Part shown: positions 27,901 to 35,169 of the stretch, in pieces
How positions within the stretch are numbered: position 1 is the stretch's first letter
Layout of the letters: each line of letters begins with the position of its first letter
From: Planctomycetota bacterium
GTDB lineage: Bacteria > Planctomycetota > Phycisphaerae > Sedimentisphaerales > Anaerobacaceae
DNA: 64,000 nt
Direction of reading: 5' to 3'
Assembly (NCBI GenBank): GCA_030605475.1
Contig: JAUWIG010000016.1
Coordinates: forward strand, 1-64,000
Program-made: the position numbers and the translations under genes
The notes under the pieces: generated by a model
Told to the model about the DNA's origin: nothing
What the model saw: the letters and a program-made list of their open reading frames with translations, nothing else
The model's database searches: none

Positions 27901-30900
27901 TACTGCTGTATCGAAGATTTGACAGATAGTACCGAAGACGAAGGCGATGGTAACCTGGGTGTGGACCCATTGTTCATAGGCGGGGGTCTTAGCTATCTTT
28001 ATGGTGATTATTACCTGCTTCAAGAGCACTGGGACCCGGCCGAAAATAGCCCCTGTGTCGATACCGGCGAACAATACGCTCTGATAGACTTCCGTGTAGA
28101 GTATAACTTAGGCGATATAACAACAAGTGTCGAAAATCTCCCCGATACCGCTTACACCGACATGGGCTTCCACTACCCGTACTACACCGGTCCGCCTATT
28201 CAGTACAGCTTAGAGATAACTGTTACCGGCGATGGCACCGTCACGCCGGCCCCGGGGGTCTATTACCATAGCCCCGGTGATGTAGTAGGCCTGACTGCAC
28301 ATGCTGATGACCCCAGTGAATACTGGGGGTACTGGTCCGGCACCGATGATGATACATCCTTTAACACCTGGAACTCCGTAACCATGTGCGGCGGCAACAA
28401 GACCGTCTCTGTGGAGTTTAAGCCGATAGGGAGGAATACGATATACGTGCCCGACGAGTACCCGTTACTTCAGGATGCTATCGATTATGCAGAGTACGGA
28501 GATATAATTATCCTCGCACCGATTCAGGATGCCAACGAGCCTTACCGCACTTCCTACGGCTTTCTCATTCAAAACAATAAAGCTATTACTATAACGAGTA
28601 TTGACCCGGCTGACCCATGTGTTGTTGCTGCAACGGTTATCGAGATGGAATCGCCCGTCGAGGAGCCAGATGCTGGGGTTGGTAACGCTTTCACTTTTTA
28701 CAATGTAGGCCGGAATACGATTCTGGACGGCATTACCATCAGGGGATTTATTTATACAGCCGTTGATGGTGACCCTGGCGAAGAAACTTTACAACCTGGG
28801 GAGAACGGCTCGTCCACCTTCGGCGGTGGAATAACTTGCATTATGGCATCCCCGACTATCAGGAACTGTCAAATCGTCAATTGCCAAATTACAGGCGGCG
28901 ATGGCGGCGAAGGGATGCCCGGTGTTGATGACGGCGTCGTTGAGCATCTGGATGGTAGACCGGGCGGCTGGCCCGGCGGGGCCTATGGCGGCGGAATGGC
29001 CTGTCTTATCAACAGTGACCCGTGCGTTGTAAATTGCACTTTTGACAACTGCGCGGCTACGGGAGGCAGCGGCGGTGACGGCGGTGCCGGCAATACCGAC
29101 CCCGACGGCTGGGGCGGACGAGGCGGAGGCTGGTTTTACGGGCAAAATAGTCATTGGTACAAGGTGCCCTGGCTCTACTCCTACATCTACGACGAGTGGT
29201 GGTGGTGGGAAAGGGGCGATGGAAGCCAGAGCTTCTACGATGATTATACTAAATACACCGGTCTTGGTGGTGCCGTGTATGTCGGCCGAGGGTGCTCTCC
29301 CACATTTATAGGTTGTACTTTTACTAATAACCGCAGTGAAGGCGGGCTGTGCGGAATTTGCGGCGTAGACGGCTTTGGTGATTGGCGACAGGAACCTGGC
29401 CTTCGCTGGAAGATAGACAACTTCGGCGGTGCGGTGTACTGTGACAGCGACAGTGTGGTAACATTTACTAACTGCACGTTCAGCGGTAATTTAGCCGACC
29501 CTAACAGACCGATTTTTGACCCTAACGAGCCTGAAGGTCCTGAGAATTATGCTAATGACGACTCGGTTGTGGGCTTCGGCGGTGGTGTGGCTTTTAAGTA
29601 TAACGCGGATGTCACTTTCCAAGACTGCAACTTTGTAGAGAATGTAGGCTGTGAAGGCGGAGGAGTGTACTGGGCGTGGTCGGAGTCGTTAATCAGCGAC
29701 TGCAACTTCGTAGGTAATTCAGCAGGCAGCGGTGGTGGCGTGCTTTTTGTCGGCGGCTCACCCGAGATTGCACGAAGCAACTTCAGCGGAAATGAAGCTA
29801 CAGCCCTGTTTGCTCGCGGTGGGGCGATATGTAGCCTTGGTGCCAATCCGGTGATTGCCGACTGCAGTATAAGCAATAATGAGGCAGTGGGCTCCGGGGG
29901 CGGAATCTATGTCTCCAGCAAAGACATCGGTGGCAACGGCATCTCTGACGGCGACATGGTGCTGGTTGAGAACTGCCTGATAACCGGAAACATTGCCGGT
30001 GTAAGCGGCGGAGGTATTTCGGCCAACTGGTACTCGGACCCTGAGATAACCAATTGTACGATTGCAGACAACACGGTTACTGAGGGATATGGCGGCGGAC
30101 TGTACAGCTCCTATGGTAATTATAGTAATGTCATTAACAGTATTCTGTGGAACAACTACGCTGACTTCGGCCGCCAGATAGCCGTAAGAATCGATACCAA
30201 CCCCTCTACGGTCGATGTTTCCTACAGTGATGTTCAGGGCAGACAATCTGCTGCTTATGTTGATGCAAATTGCATACTCATCTGGGATGCGAGCAGCAAT
30301 ATTTACGACGACCCGAACTTTGCAATCGGACCGCTCGGCAATTATTATCTAAGTCAAATTGCCGCCGGACAATTGGTCGACAGCCCCTGTGTCGATGCCG
30401 GAAGCGACTATGCAAGCCATCTCGGCATGCACAGGTACACCACCCGCACCGACGAGGTATTTGATGGAGATATAGTCGATATGGGCTACCACTATCCACT
30501 TGCCTATATGGTGGAATTGTGCAGCCTCTGTGACTTGTCCGGTAACGGCATTATCGACTTTGCTGACTTTGCAATACTTTCTTTACACTGGCTCAACGAT
30601 GATTGTTCGGTCGGCAATGATTGGTGCGGCGGCGCAGACCTTACATTTGATACACATGTTGACTCTGAAGACCTCGGGCTCTTTGTTGGGTGCTGGCTGG
30701 CCAAAGATGCCAATGCGCCGATTCCTAATCCGAGTGAGTGGAAAATAGAGCCTTACTCGGTATCAGCGACACCCCCCTATTCAATTAGCATGATAGCTAA
30801 GAGTGCCTTTGACGGCTGGGGCGGGGAGGTCGAGTATTATTTCGAATGCGTCTACGGCAACGGCAGCGACTGGGGCTGGGACCCCAACACAAAGTACATC

Positions 30901-31728
30901 GATGACGGTCTTGGAGCCGGCCTCGAGCCCAACGCTGAATACGGCTACAGAGTAAGAGCGCGAGATGCGACCGGTAATGAGACTGACTGGTCGGTCGTCG
31001 GCTATGCCATAGCAGGCGAGGAGGCCGGCGAACCAGATGATTACAATGCGCCGACGGGTCTGATGTGGGTAACTGCACCTTATGCAACTTCACCAAATTC
31101 GATTGAAATGGAAGCCTCCGCCACCGACCCCGAAGACAATGGCGTAGTGTACGAGTTTTGGAATATCACTCTCGATTATTATAGTGAGTGGCTGAGCAGT
31201 CCGACATGGACCGACACAGGCCTTGACCCGAACACCGAATACTGTTACAGAGTAAGAGCACGCGACGAATCAGCCAATCACAACACGACCGAATGGTTAG
31301 ACCCGAATTGTGCGACCACTCCTGAAGAGGGAGGAGAGCCGCCCGGGCCGCCGCCAGCTCCCAATATCCTGGATTATAACCAGCGAGCCGAGCCGCTGGG
31401 AGGCGACAAGTATGATTGGTATCATTGGCTGATGGTATCACGCTCCGCTGAAGATGCGACCGGAGTCGATGAGTTCCGCTTTGTCTGCCTGAGTGTCAGC
31501 GTTTTCAGCAGTGATTGGGCGGTCATAGATGGAGAGGGTATTATAGGTGACGAGGTGGGTGAGCCTGGTTATCCTGATTATACAGTAACGTATGACGGTG
31601 ATACTATAACGTATGATAGACTCGTCAAAGTGAACTCATCGTTCGGAGAGACGTATAACTGGCGTGTGGATTCCCGCAATGCGTATGGCGAGACGCAGTC
31701 AGGCACAGTGATGATTCCTCCGCCCTAA
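21901..31728 (+). CDS. Giant secreted beta-helix protein with InlB B-repeats, a choice-of-anchor L domain, dockerin-like and FN3-like domains
   Basis: About 3,275 residues. TGGAGG at 21891-21896 supports ATG at 21901 or 21904. A signal peptide (WQILISPLVLLAVAGFASA) is followed by right-handed beta-helix blocks at about 25-370, 530-1215, 1755-2090 and 2185-2860, rich in GGGI and NCxI turns. Divergent InlB B-repeat-like modules (WSGTDDD, VTVEF) separate them at about 375-530, 1590-1745 and 2105-2175. Residues 1240-1490 carry a choice-of-anchor L domain (NFTTKGGDLFFNFVFASDEY, NDVFGFFLDG). A dockerin-like pair lies at about 2874-2940, followed by FN3-like repeats. DPN turns are frequent. The probable role is a cell-surface or matrix protein that binds or degrades polysaccharide; no catalytic residues were identified. 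A terminator follows. Confidence 0.85.
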   Translation: MMKWQILISPLVLLAVAGFASAAILSVPTTYPTIQAAINDANDDDVVIVDPNTYIGPGNKDIDFLGKAITVRSVDPNDPNVVAATIIDCEYDRGGFYFHSGEDANSKVEGFTITNGDTTYGGGIECDGASPTISNCIITRNHASNFGGGIDLYMSSAVITNCVINDNSATKEGGGINCDSDVAVPPTISFCRITDNRFTNIGAGINCYESSATIKNCIIAGNTAVYEGGAVYLWDSGPKISNCTIVNNNGLADLGGIYREGSGGAPTIVNSILWNNGDDLYNCVGFVEYCCIEDNDPGLCNIHFDPLFRTGPLGDYYLSQEDANQVVTSHCVDAGNANADDPNIGLDAYTTRTDNGLDAGTVDIGYHYPDSGFVVNYDLITSVVDPNTGSIDPCHPDPGSPYIQFAEVVLTADPCDGYRVKAWTGTDNDTSTANTNVVTMDANETVTVEFEVLPMWILTTSAGTHGKIKPRRGGTYPDGTVVTLTAIPDSGYRVQAWSGTDDDGSIDTINYVTMNNNKAVGVSFVKYTPRHVPGEYPTIQDGIDAANPGDVVIIAPGTYISSNCNGFVVNKNITVTGSDANKPNLTIIDCAGEQSAGFTLSSSGTCVLNGVSIINAYRSWVPAADGQDFGASGGHGTSSLGGGGINISGDHMVCNCIIRDCTLVGGLAGDGAAGDPNGYPGTPEPDAVIDNGGNGGNGGGARGAGIYISSGSPLIKNCTIDGCTTIGGDGGDGGDGCDAIPDDPNASGGYGGSGGKAGTVLGAGVYCGTGTSPTFENCTIINSRAISGVAGDGGVGGDDAFGSGSGRGGHGGVPGEVRGAGVYCRDQSRVTFTNCNISGNQAYGGYGGNGGDAGVVEPDDPVFGGGLGGLVELQYADSQSPQGNVGPESYTSDGGGMYCAADSNVVFIDCTLGDNVSRGSVSGRGGWPSRGLQNHPRKNTRIASFGAGVYCAEDSNSIFAGCTIQGNRTTHDPDQYPDDPYDPSGDYAGDDYTGYGGGVCFDGIAGTDWAYTEFNDCHIAENSAPIGGGIYGCGLGDLWVDDCNFVDNSSYLGGGLFSIDSLAVISGCNISGNVADAAIDSNDPAGDGGGLYCFASVAVVLDCVITENGAGSSGGGVYMAGEPDPDLFVGTVGLYNCLITNNTSGGGGGGVSCGWYVEPIISNCTIADNAVVGVSAYGGGLYCWCGTYATVIDSILWGNVGAEGSQIAVSGGGSCCPLPATTTLNITYSDIGPPETPPDPNLELEPTLIISTTGDANTLANEILGVGITASNFSYTGDASASGIFKGGLAAGIGIESGIILTSGNANLALPPNTSDAATGNNGLEGDADLEGLLEERGVEEPNTFDATVLEFNFTTKGGDLFFNFVFASDEYNEFTNSIYNDVFGFFLDGRNIALIPGTDTPVAINNVNGGNPLGTEVSNPHLFNNNDLDDGGPFFDIEYDGFTEVFTAKALGVGMGTHTIKLAIADTSDHVLDSAVFLEAGSFSDRPIFGPPIYVGEGCVVPWWDPNDPTDPWDPNGHNLNEDPNFVRGYYLSYVAAGQDSNSPCIDVGSGLAVDMGFDQLTTRIDGVNDVNFVDLGYHYPEGFPRYELTVTIIEDPCDPGIHGTVDPNSGMFYEGAVVPLIADPCDGYRVKEWSGTDDDLSIEPNSTVTMTEDKDVTVEFEVHHTYLLTTAVDGGNGSIVPHYPSPGAPYLDGTVVYLQAIPDDPGTYEVKKWTGTDNDLTREPNNTVTINGSNASVTVEFGLIGYHDITINGDVNNLFDTIQEAIDAAEPNDEVIVGDGVYTGPGNRDLHFNMGIPIAVRSQFGPENCIINCEGAGRGFILDVNEDPNYIVQGFTITGGDAEFGGGIYCNGSGATVTNCRIIDNTSSFDGGGIYCTGGAAMIVTNTEISHNSAGRFGGGVYSEDESTPAFINCLVTYNESGDIGGSFYLYGSSAIIGLCTIAHNTGLDYGDLDDDDRPYGPKGGICSREASPEITNCILWDNGDDLYGGEGESVSVTYCCIEDLTDSTEDEGDGNLGVDPLFIGGGLSYLYGDYYLLQEHWDPAENSPCVDTGEQYALIDFRVEYNLGDITTSVENLPDTAYTDMGFHYPYYTGPPIQYSLEITVTGDGTVTPAPGVYYHSPGDVVGLTAHADDPSEYWGYWSGTDDDTSFNTWNSVTMCGGNKTVSVEFKPIGRNTIYVPDEYPLLQDAIDYAEYGDIIILAPIQDANEPYRTSYGFLIQNNKAITITSIDPADPCVVAATVIEMESPVEEPDAGVGNAFTFYNVGRNTILDGITIRGFIYTAVDGDPGEETLQPGENGSSTFGGGITCIMASPTIRNCQIVNCQITGGDGGEGMPGVDDGVVEHLDGRPGGWPGGAYGGGMACLINSDPCVVNCTFDNCAATGGSGGDGGAGNTDPDGWGGRGGGWFYGQNSHWYKVPWLYSYIYDEWWWWERGDGSQSFYDDYTKYTGLGGAVYVGRGCSPTFIGCTFTNNRSEGGLCGICGVDGFGDWRQEPGLRWKIDNFGGAVYCDSDSVVTFTNCTFSGNLADPNRPIFDPNEPEGPENYANDDSVVGFGGGVAFKYNADVTFQDCNFVENVGCEGGGVYWAWSESLISDCNFVGNSAGSGGGVLFVGGSPEIARSNFSGNEATALFARGGAICSLGANPVIADCSISNNEAVGSGGGIYVSSKDIGGNGISDGDMVLVENCLITGNIAGVSGGGISANWYSDPEITNCTIADNTVTEGYGGGLYSSYGNYSNVINSILWNNYADFGRQIAVRIDTNPSTVDVSYSDVQGRQSAAYVDANCILIWDASSNIYDDPNFAIGPLGNYYLSQIAAGQLVDSPCVDAGSDYASHLGMHRYTTRTDEVFDGDIVDMGYHYPLAYMVELCSLCDLSGNGIIDFADFAILSLHWLNDDCSVGNDWCGGADLTFDTHVDSEDLGLFVGCWLAKDANAPIPNPSEWKIEPYSVSATPPYSISMIAKSAFDGWGGEVEYYFECVYGNGSDWGWDPNTKYIDDGLGAGLEPNAEYGYRVRARDATGNETDWSVVGYAIAGEEAGEPDDYNAPTGLMWVTAPYATSPNSIEMEASATDPEDNGVVYEFWNITLDYYSEWLSSPTWTDTGLDPNTEYCYRVRARDESANHNTTEWLDPNCATTPEEGGEPPGPPPAPNILDYNQRAEPLGGDKYDWYHWLMVSRSAEDATGVDEFRFVCLSVSVFSSDWAVIDGEGIIGDEVGEPGYPDYTVTYDGDTITYDRLVKVNSSFGETYNWRVDSRNAYGETQSGTVMIPPP

Positions 31729-31794
31729 TGACCACAAGATAGCCATCGTTTTGGCCGCACCCCCTCAGCGGCCGAGACGGAGGAGAAACATTTG

Positions 31795-31823
31795 GCCCCG
31801 GGTTCTAACCGGGGCTTTTTTTT
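31795..31823 (+). terminator. Terminator of the giant beta-helix gene
   Basis: Stem GCCCCGG (31795-31801) with CCGGGGC (31809-31815), a 7-base loop and eight T residues (31816-31823). It lies between the convergent giant gene and aroC. Confidence 0.88.
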
Positions 31824-31839
31824 ATTCGCAAAAGCTGTT

Positions 31840-33165
31840 TCATTTGTCCTTGAGCGTCTGGTAGCCGTAATGTGCGATGAGATGGTCAAGTATCACTATT
31901 GCGGTGTAGTTCTCAGCAACCGGCCATATACGCCCCACAATTGTGGCGTCACGCCTGGTGATGGCTGCCAGGTCCTTGTTCTCGAGGGTATATTTGTCGA
32001 TTGTCTTCTGTGGCTTGTCAATCGTGGATGTGGGCTTGACGGTAAGTCTGACGATGATGGGTTGGCCGGTAGAGAGGCCTCCTGTGATACCGCCGGCATT
32101 ATTCGACTCGAAAATAACTTTTCCTTTTTCAGAGCATATCTGGTCGTTTGATTGTGAGCCGGTCATATCGCGGGCGCGAAAGCCGGCGCCGACCTCGACG
32201 CCTTTGACAGCGCCGATGCCCATCATTTTGCCCAGTTCAGCGTCAAGTTTATAAAAGACCGGCTCGCCGAGACCTGTTGGGACGCCGGTTACGACGACCT
32301 CAACAACGCCGCCGGCAGAATCGCCTGTGGCGGCGATTCGGTTACAGGCATCAACCATAGCATAGGCGGCGTCAATGTCGGGACAGTTTAGTATGGGATG
32401 GACGCCGTATTTGTTCTGAATCGCAGCGGGTTTGGCCTTTGGAGCCTTGTCGCGGATAGCATCAATTTCCTGTTCAATCTCAGCTAATATTCTGGTTTTT
32501 TCCAGGAATCTCATGTCCATAGTGATGCGGTTTTTGACGTAAATCTCCTGGTAAAAGGGGTCGAGGTCGCGCCGCATTTTCTTGTATTCATTGGTGTATT
32601 TGACGGCCTGGTCGTGAGCTACGTCAGGGCATCGAACTGAGGCGAGCTCTTTGACATAGGAAAACACTTCGATGCCGCATTTCTTTTTTAGGATTTTTTT
32701 TGCAACGTTCCCGGCAGCAACGATTGGAGAAGTATAGCGTCCACTGAATAGACCCGCCCCGATAGCGTCGTCGTCAGGGCCGTATTTAATGAATGAAGCA
32801 TAAGATGCGTGGCCCGGGCGGGGTGTGCGGTTGGTGTCCTGATATTGCTTGATGTGAATGAAATGGCGGTCCAGGTTGGGAATCAGAATCGCCAGCGGGG
32901 TTCCATTTGTGTGATTTTTGTTTCCGGCATTTTCGATGGTATCAGCGGCGTTTAACCCGCTGTAGATAATTGGAATGTCCGGCTCTTTTCGTGGGCTGGA
33001 CAATTCGTCGGCGCCAGGCTTTCTAAGAAGCAAATCGCCGTAAATCTCCTGCTCGGTTATTAACATTCCGGGGGGGACGCCCTGTACGACGGCCGTCAGG
33101 CCCTCCTGATAAGAGCCGCCGGCAATCGTTACCTGAAAAATACGTCCAAGGGAACAGCCAATCAT
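31840..33165 (-). CDS. aroC: Chorismate synthase
   Basis: 441 residues. The start MIGCSLGRIFQVTIAGGSY, the central RPGHASYASFIKYG and DDAIGAGLFSGRYT (FMN and EPSP contacts), and the late RDMTGSQSNDQI and NNAGGITGGLSTGQPI segments are those of chorismate synthase. The enzyme uses reduced FMN to make chorismate, the last step of the shikimate pathway. The protein is longer than the usual 350-390 residues because of an extra charged helical insert at about residues 185-235. It follows aroA on the same strand with a 34-base gap, so the two probably form an operon. Confidence 0.96.
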   Translation of the reverse strand: MIGCSLGRIFQVTIAGGSYQEGLTAVVQGVPPGMLITEQEIYGDLLLRKPGADELSSPRKEPDIPIIYSGLNAADTIENAGNKNHTNGTPLAILIPNLDRHFIHIKQYQDTNRTPRPGHASYASFIKYGPDDDAIGAGLFSGRYTSPIVAAGNVAKKILKKKCGIEVFSYVKELASVRCPDVAHDQAVKYTNEYKKMRRDLDPFYQEIYVKNRITMDMRFLEKTRILAEIEQEIDAIRDKAPKAKPAAIQNKYGVHPILNCPDIDAAYAMVDACNRIAATGDSAGGVVEVVVTGVPTGLGEPVFYKLDAELGKMMGIGAVKGVEVGAGFRARDMTGSQSNDQICSEKGKVIFESNNAGGITGGLSTGQPIIVRLTVKPTSTIDKPQKTIDKYTLENKDLAAITRRDATIVGRIWPVAENYTAIVILDHLIAHYGYQTLKDK

Positions 33166-33199
33166 TTTTCCTTAATCTCCTCAAAATTGTTTTTTTTAA

Positions 33200-34477
33200 T
33201 TATTTCACTTCCATATTCGCACCTATACTTTGCATCAATTCCACATAGTTGGGAAAAGTGACGCTCATCGCCTCGGCGGTGTCAATGATGCACTGACCGT
33301 CGATAGCCATACCTGCCAACGACAAAGCCATAACAATTCGATGGTCAGCCCAGCCGTGCAGTTGGGCTGGCCTGGGTTTGCTGTGTCGTATTATAAGGCC
33401 ATCGGGCAATTCTTCAACATCTATGGCCATTTTTTTCAGTTCCTCGGCCATACATTTGATTCTGTCGGTCTCTTTGCCCCGTGCCTGGGCGACGTTTACC
33501 AGTTGGGTCTGGCCTTCGGCAAAAGCGGCGGTAACGGCCATAGCGGGCAATGCGTCCGGTGTTTTGTTCATATCTATCTCAAGGCCTTTGAGCGTGGCGG
33601 CTTTGATTGTTACAGAAGCCGGCCCGATGCTGATATCGGCACCCATTGCCTTTAGGTAATCGACCACCGCTTTGTCCGGCTGACTATCTGAGAAGTCCAG
33701 GCCTAACAAGGTTACCTCATCTGCGAACAGGGCGGCGGCGCAGAAAAAGAATGTGGCACTGGAGAAATCGGCGGGTATGCAAGCGTCAAAGGGCTTGTAG
33801 CTTTGATTGCCTTTGATTTTGAATTTGCGCAGCTTCTGATTTTCGTATTCTATGCCCTGCTTATCGAGCCAGTCGAGGGTCATTTGCACATAACCCGGCT
33901 CATTTAGCAGGGTAACGTCTATCTCGCTATCTTTGGCGCCTAAAGGTGTGCACAACAGCAGACTGGATAGATATTGGCTGGTAGATGCTGCGATAGCGGT
34001 TTTTCCGCCTGCCAGTTTTCCGATTACCTCGACGGGGACTTTGCCGTTGTTTTTAAGACTGGTGCATTTCGCTCCCAAATCATTGAGGGCGTCCATCAGG
34101 GGGCCGACGGGGCGGGTCTGGATTTGCTCATCGCCGGTGAAGGTTGTGGTCTGGCCAGCCTGGGCCAGAGCGGCTGAACCCATTGCGATACGCAGCGTTG
34201 TCCCGGAATTGCCCACATCGATAATTTCGTGCGGGGCGGTAATTTGCCCACCCGTGCCGACTACCTTCCAGAGTTGCGAATCGGATGTATCAATCTTAGC
34301 ACCTAAAGCTCGGTAACAGGCCACTGCCGCCTGTGTATCGTTTGAAACGAGCGGATTACGGATGGTACTCTGGCCTTTAGCTAAAGAGGCGATTGCCACA
34401 GCACGGATAGTGTGCGACTTTGATGCCGGAATCGTTACCTCACCGGCAAGCCGAGATTTTCGAACAATCAATTGCAT
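33200..34477 (-). CDS. aroA: 3-phosphoshikimate 1-carboxyvinyltransferase (EPSP synthase)
   Basis: 425 residues. The N-terminal RLAGEVTIPASKSHTIRA, the DVGNSGTTLRIAMGSAAL loop, and the C-terminal GWADHRIVMALSLAGM are EPSP synthase signatures. The enzyme transfers enolpyruvate from PEP to shikimate-3-phosphate, the step before chorismate synthase, whose gene lies 34 bases downstream. Lys, Ser and Arg residues for PEP and shikimate binding are in the expected places. The upstream region carries a hairpin cluster; the promoter was not pinned down. Confidence 0.96.
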   Translation of the reverse strand: MQLIVRKSRLAGEVTIPASKSHTIRAVAIASLAKGQSTIRNPLVSNDTQAAVACYRALGAKIDTSDSQLWKVVGTGGQITAPHEIIDVGNSGTTLRIAMGSAALAQAGQTTTFTGDEQIQTRPVGPLMDALNDLGAKCTSLKNNGKVPVEVIGKLAGGKTAIAASTSQYLSSLLLCTPLGAKDSEIDVTLLNEPGYVQMTLDWLDKQGIEYENQKLRKFKIKGNQSYKPFDACIPADFSSATFFFCAAALFADEVTLLGLDFSDSQPDKAVVDYLKAMGADISIGPASVTIKAATLKGLEIDMNKTPDALPAMAVTAAFAEGQTQLVNVAQARGKETDRIKCMAEELKKMAIDVEELPDGLIIRHSKPRPAQLHGWADHRIVMALSLAGMAIDGQCIIDTAEAMSVTFPNYVELMQSIGANMEVK

Positions 34478-34537
34478 AGCAGAGCTTTTACCAGAAATGA
34501 TGAAAAATTAAAAGAAGTTTTTATACCTTGCGAAGTC

Positions 34538-34613
34538 GAATGGGCGGCAATCTCAAAATGTTTAGCCCCCCAACCCGTTGTTTGTGGTTGGGGGGTTCTT
34601 TTCCGTTTCACCC
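34538..34613. repeat. 76-bp direct repeat with hairpin, copy 1
   Basis: Identical to 34778-34853, exactly 240 bases away. Each copy holds stem CCCCCCAACC/GGTTGGGGGG (34566-34575 with 34586-34595 here) around a 10-base loop, followed by TTCTTTTCC. Confidence 0.85.
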
Positions 34614-34649
34614 ACCCCTGTGGTGGGGGGGTTCCGTCCTTTTATATAG

Positions 34650-34677
34650 CCCCCAGTCCTGTGCTGGGGGGTTTTTT
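34650..34677 (+). terminator. Terminator-like hairpin in the cluster
   Basis: CCCCCAG (34650-34656) pairs with CTGGGGG (34664-34670) around a 7-base loop, and six T residues follow shortly (34672-34677). It has terminator shape, but no plus-strand gene ends nearby, so it may only be one member of the hairpin family. Confidence 0.45.
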
Positions 34678-34777
34678 ATCGTTTTACCTACCCCTGTGGT
34701 AGGGGGCACATTCTATTTTACCCTGAGCTTAGGAGTTTACCCTGAGCGAAAGAGTTTACCCTGAACCAAAGCGAAGG

Positions 34778-34853
34778 GAATGGGCGGCAATCTCAAAATG
34801 TTTAGCCCCCCAACCCGTTGTTTGTGGTTGGGGGGTTCTTTTCCGTTTCACCC
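34778..34853. repeat. 76-bp direct repeat with hairpin, copy 2
   Basis: Perfect copy of 34538-34613. Its far end touches the 3' end of the small minus-strand ORF at 34848. Confidence 0.85.
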
Positions 34854-35120
34854 GGGGGTGCATAAGTTTACCCTGTGGGATGCTTGCCCTATGAGATATG
34901 AAATTATCTCTTCGGGGCGCCGTTTGCTATCCCATCTATCCCATCGGGGCGAGGAACGCTTCTTTCTTCTTAGGGCGAGAGAGTATATCTTTTGTCTGTA
35001 AACAAATGATTGCTTTTTCGCCTCTTTCCCGTCCTCCGCCCCATACGCCCTCCGCGCAACAATCTTGGCGTATTGATAAAAGATTAAATCCTTAACTGTT
35101 TTGACATCTTTATCTGGCAT
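34848..35120 (-). CDS. Small protein downstream of the KGGVGR ATPase, 3' end frayed
   Basis: 90 residues. The first 45 residues (MPDKDVKTVKDLIFYQYAKI, then RRAYGAEDGKEAKKQSFVYR) look like a real conserved small protein. The rest (SSPRWDRWDSKRRPEE and onward) is a reading of repeat-like DNA. The original 3' end was probably replaced by repeat sequence. The start lies 49 bases after the ATPase stop on the same strand, so it could be the last gene of the TIR-ATPase operon. The family name and function are not known. Confidence 0.4.
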   Translation of the reverse strand: MPDKDVKTVKDLIFYQYAKIVARRAYGAEDGKEAKKQSFVYRQKIYSLALRRKKRSSPRWDRWDSKRRPEEIISYLIGQASHRVNLCTPG

Positions 35121-35169
35121 TTTTGTAAACCCTCATCTTCCACAATCGGAAATCCTGGCGCTTCTTTAC

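Larger units (their letters stand above)
34478..34847. other. Hairpin cluster upstream of aroA
   Basis: 370 bases without a gene. In order: a 76-bp repeat unit with a 10-bp G/C stem (34538-34613), three further G/C hairpins (about 34611-34627, 34650-34677 and 34687-34703), a 62-base segment of TTTACCCTGAGC words (34719-34780), and the second copy of the 76-bp unit (34778-34853). Short plus-strand frames over it are readings of the hairpins. Confidence 0.65.
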
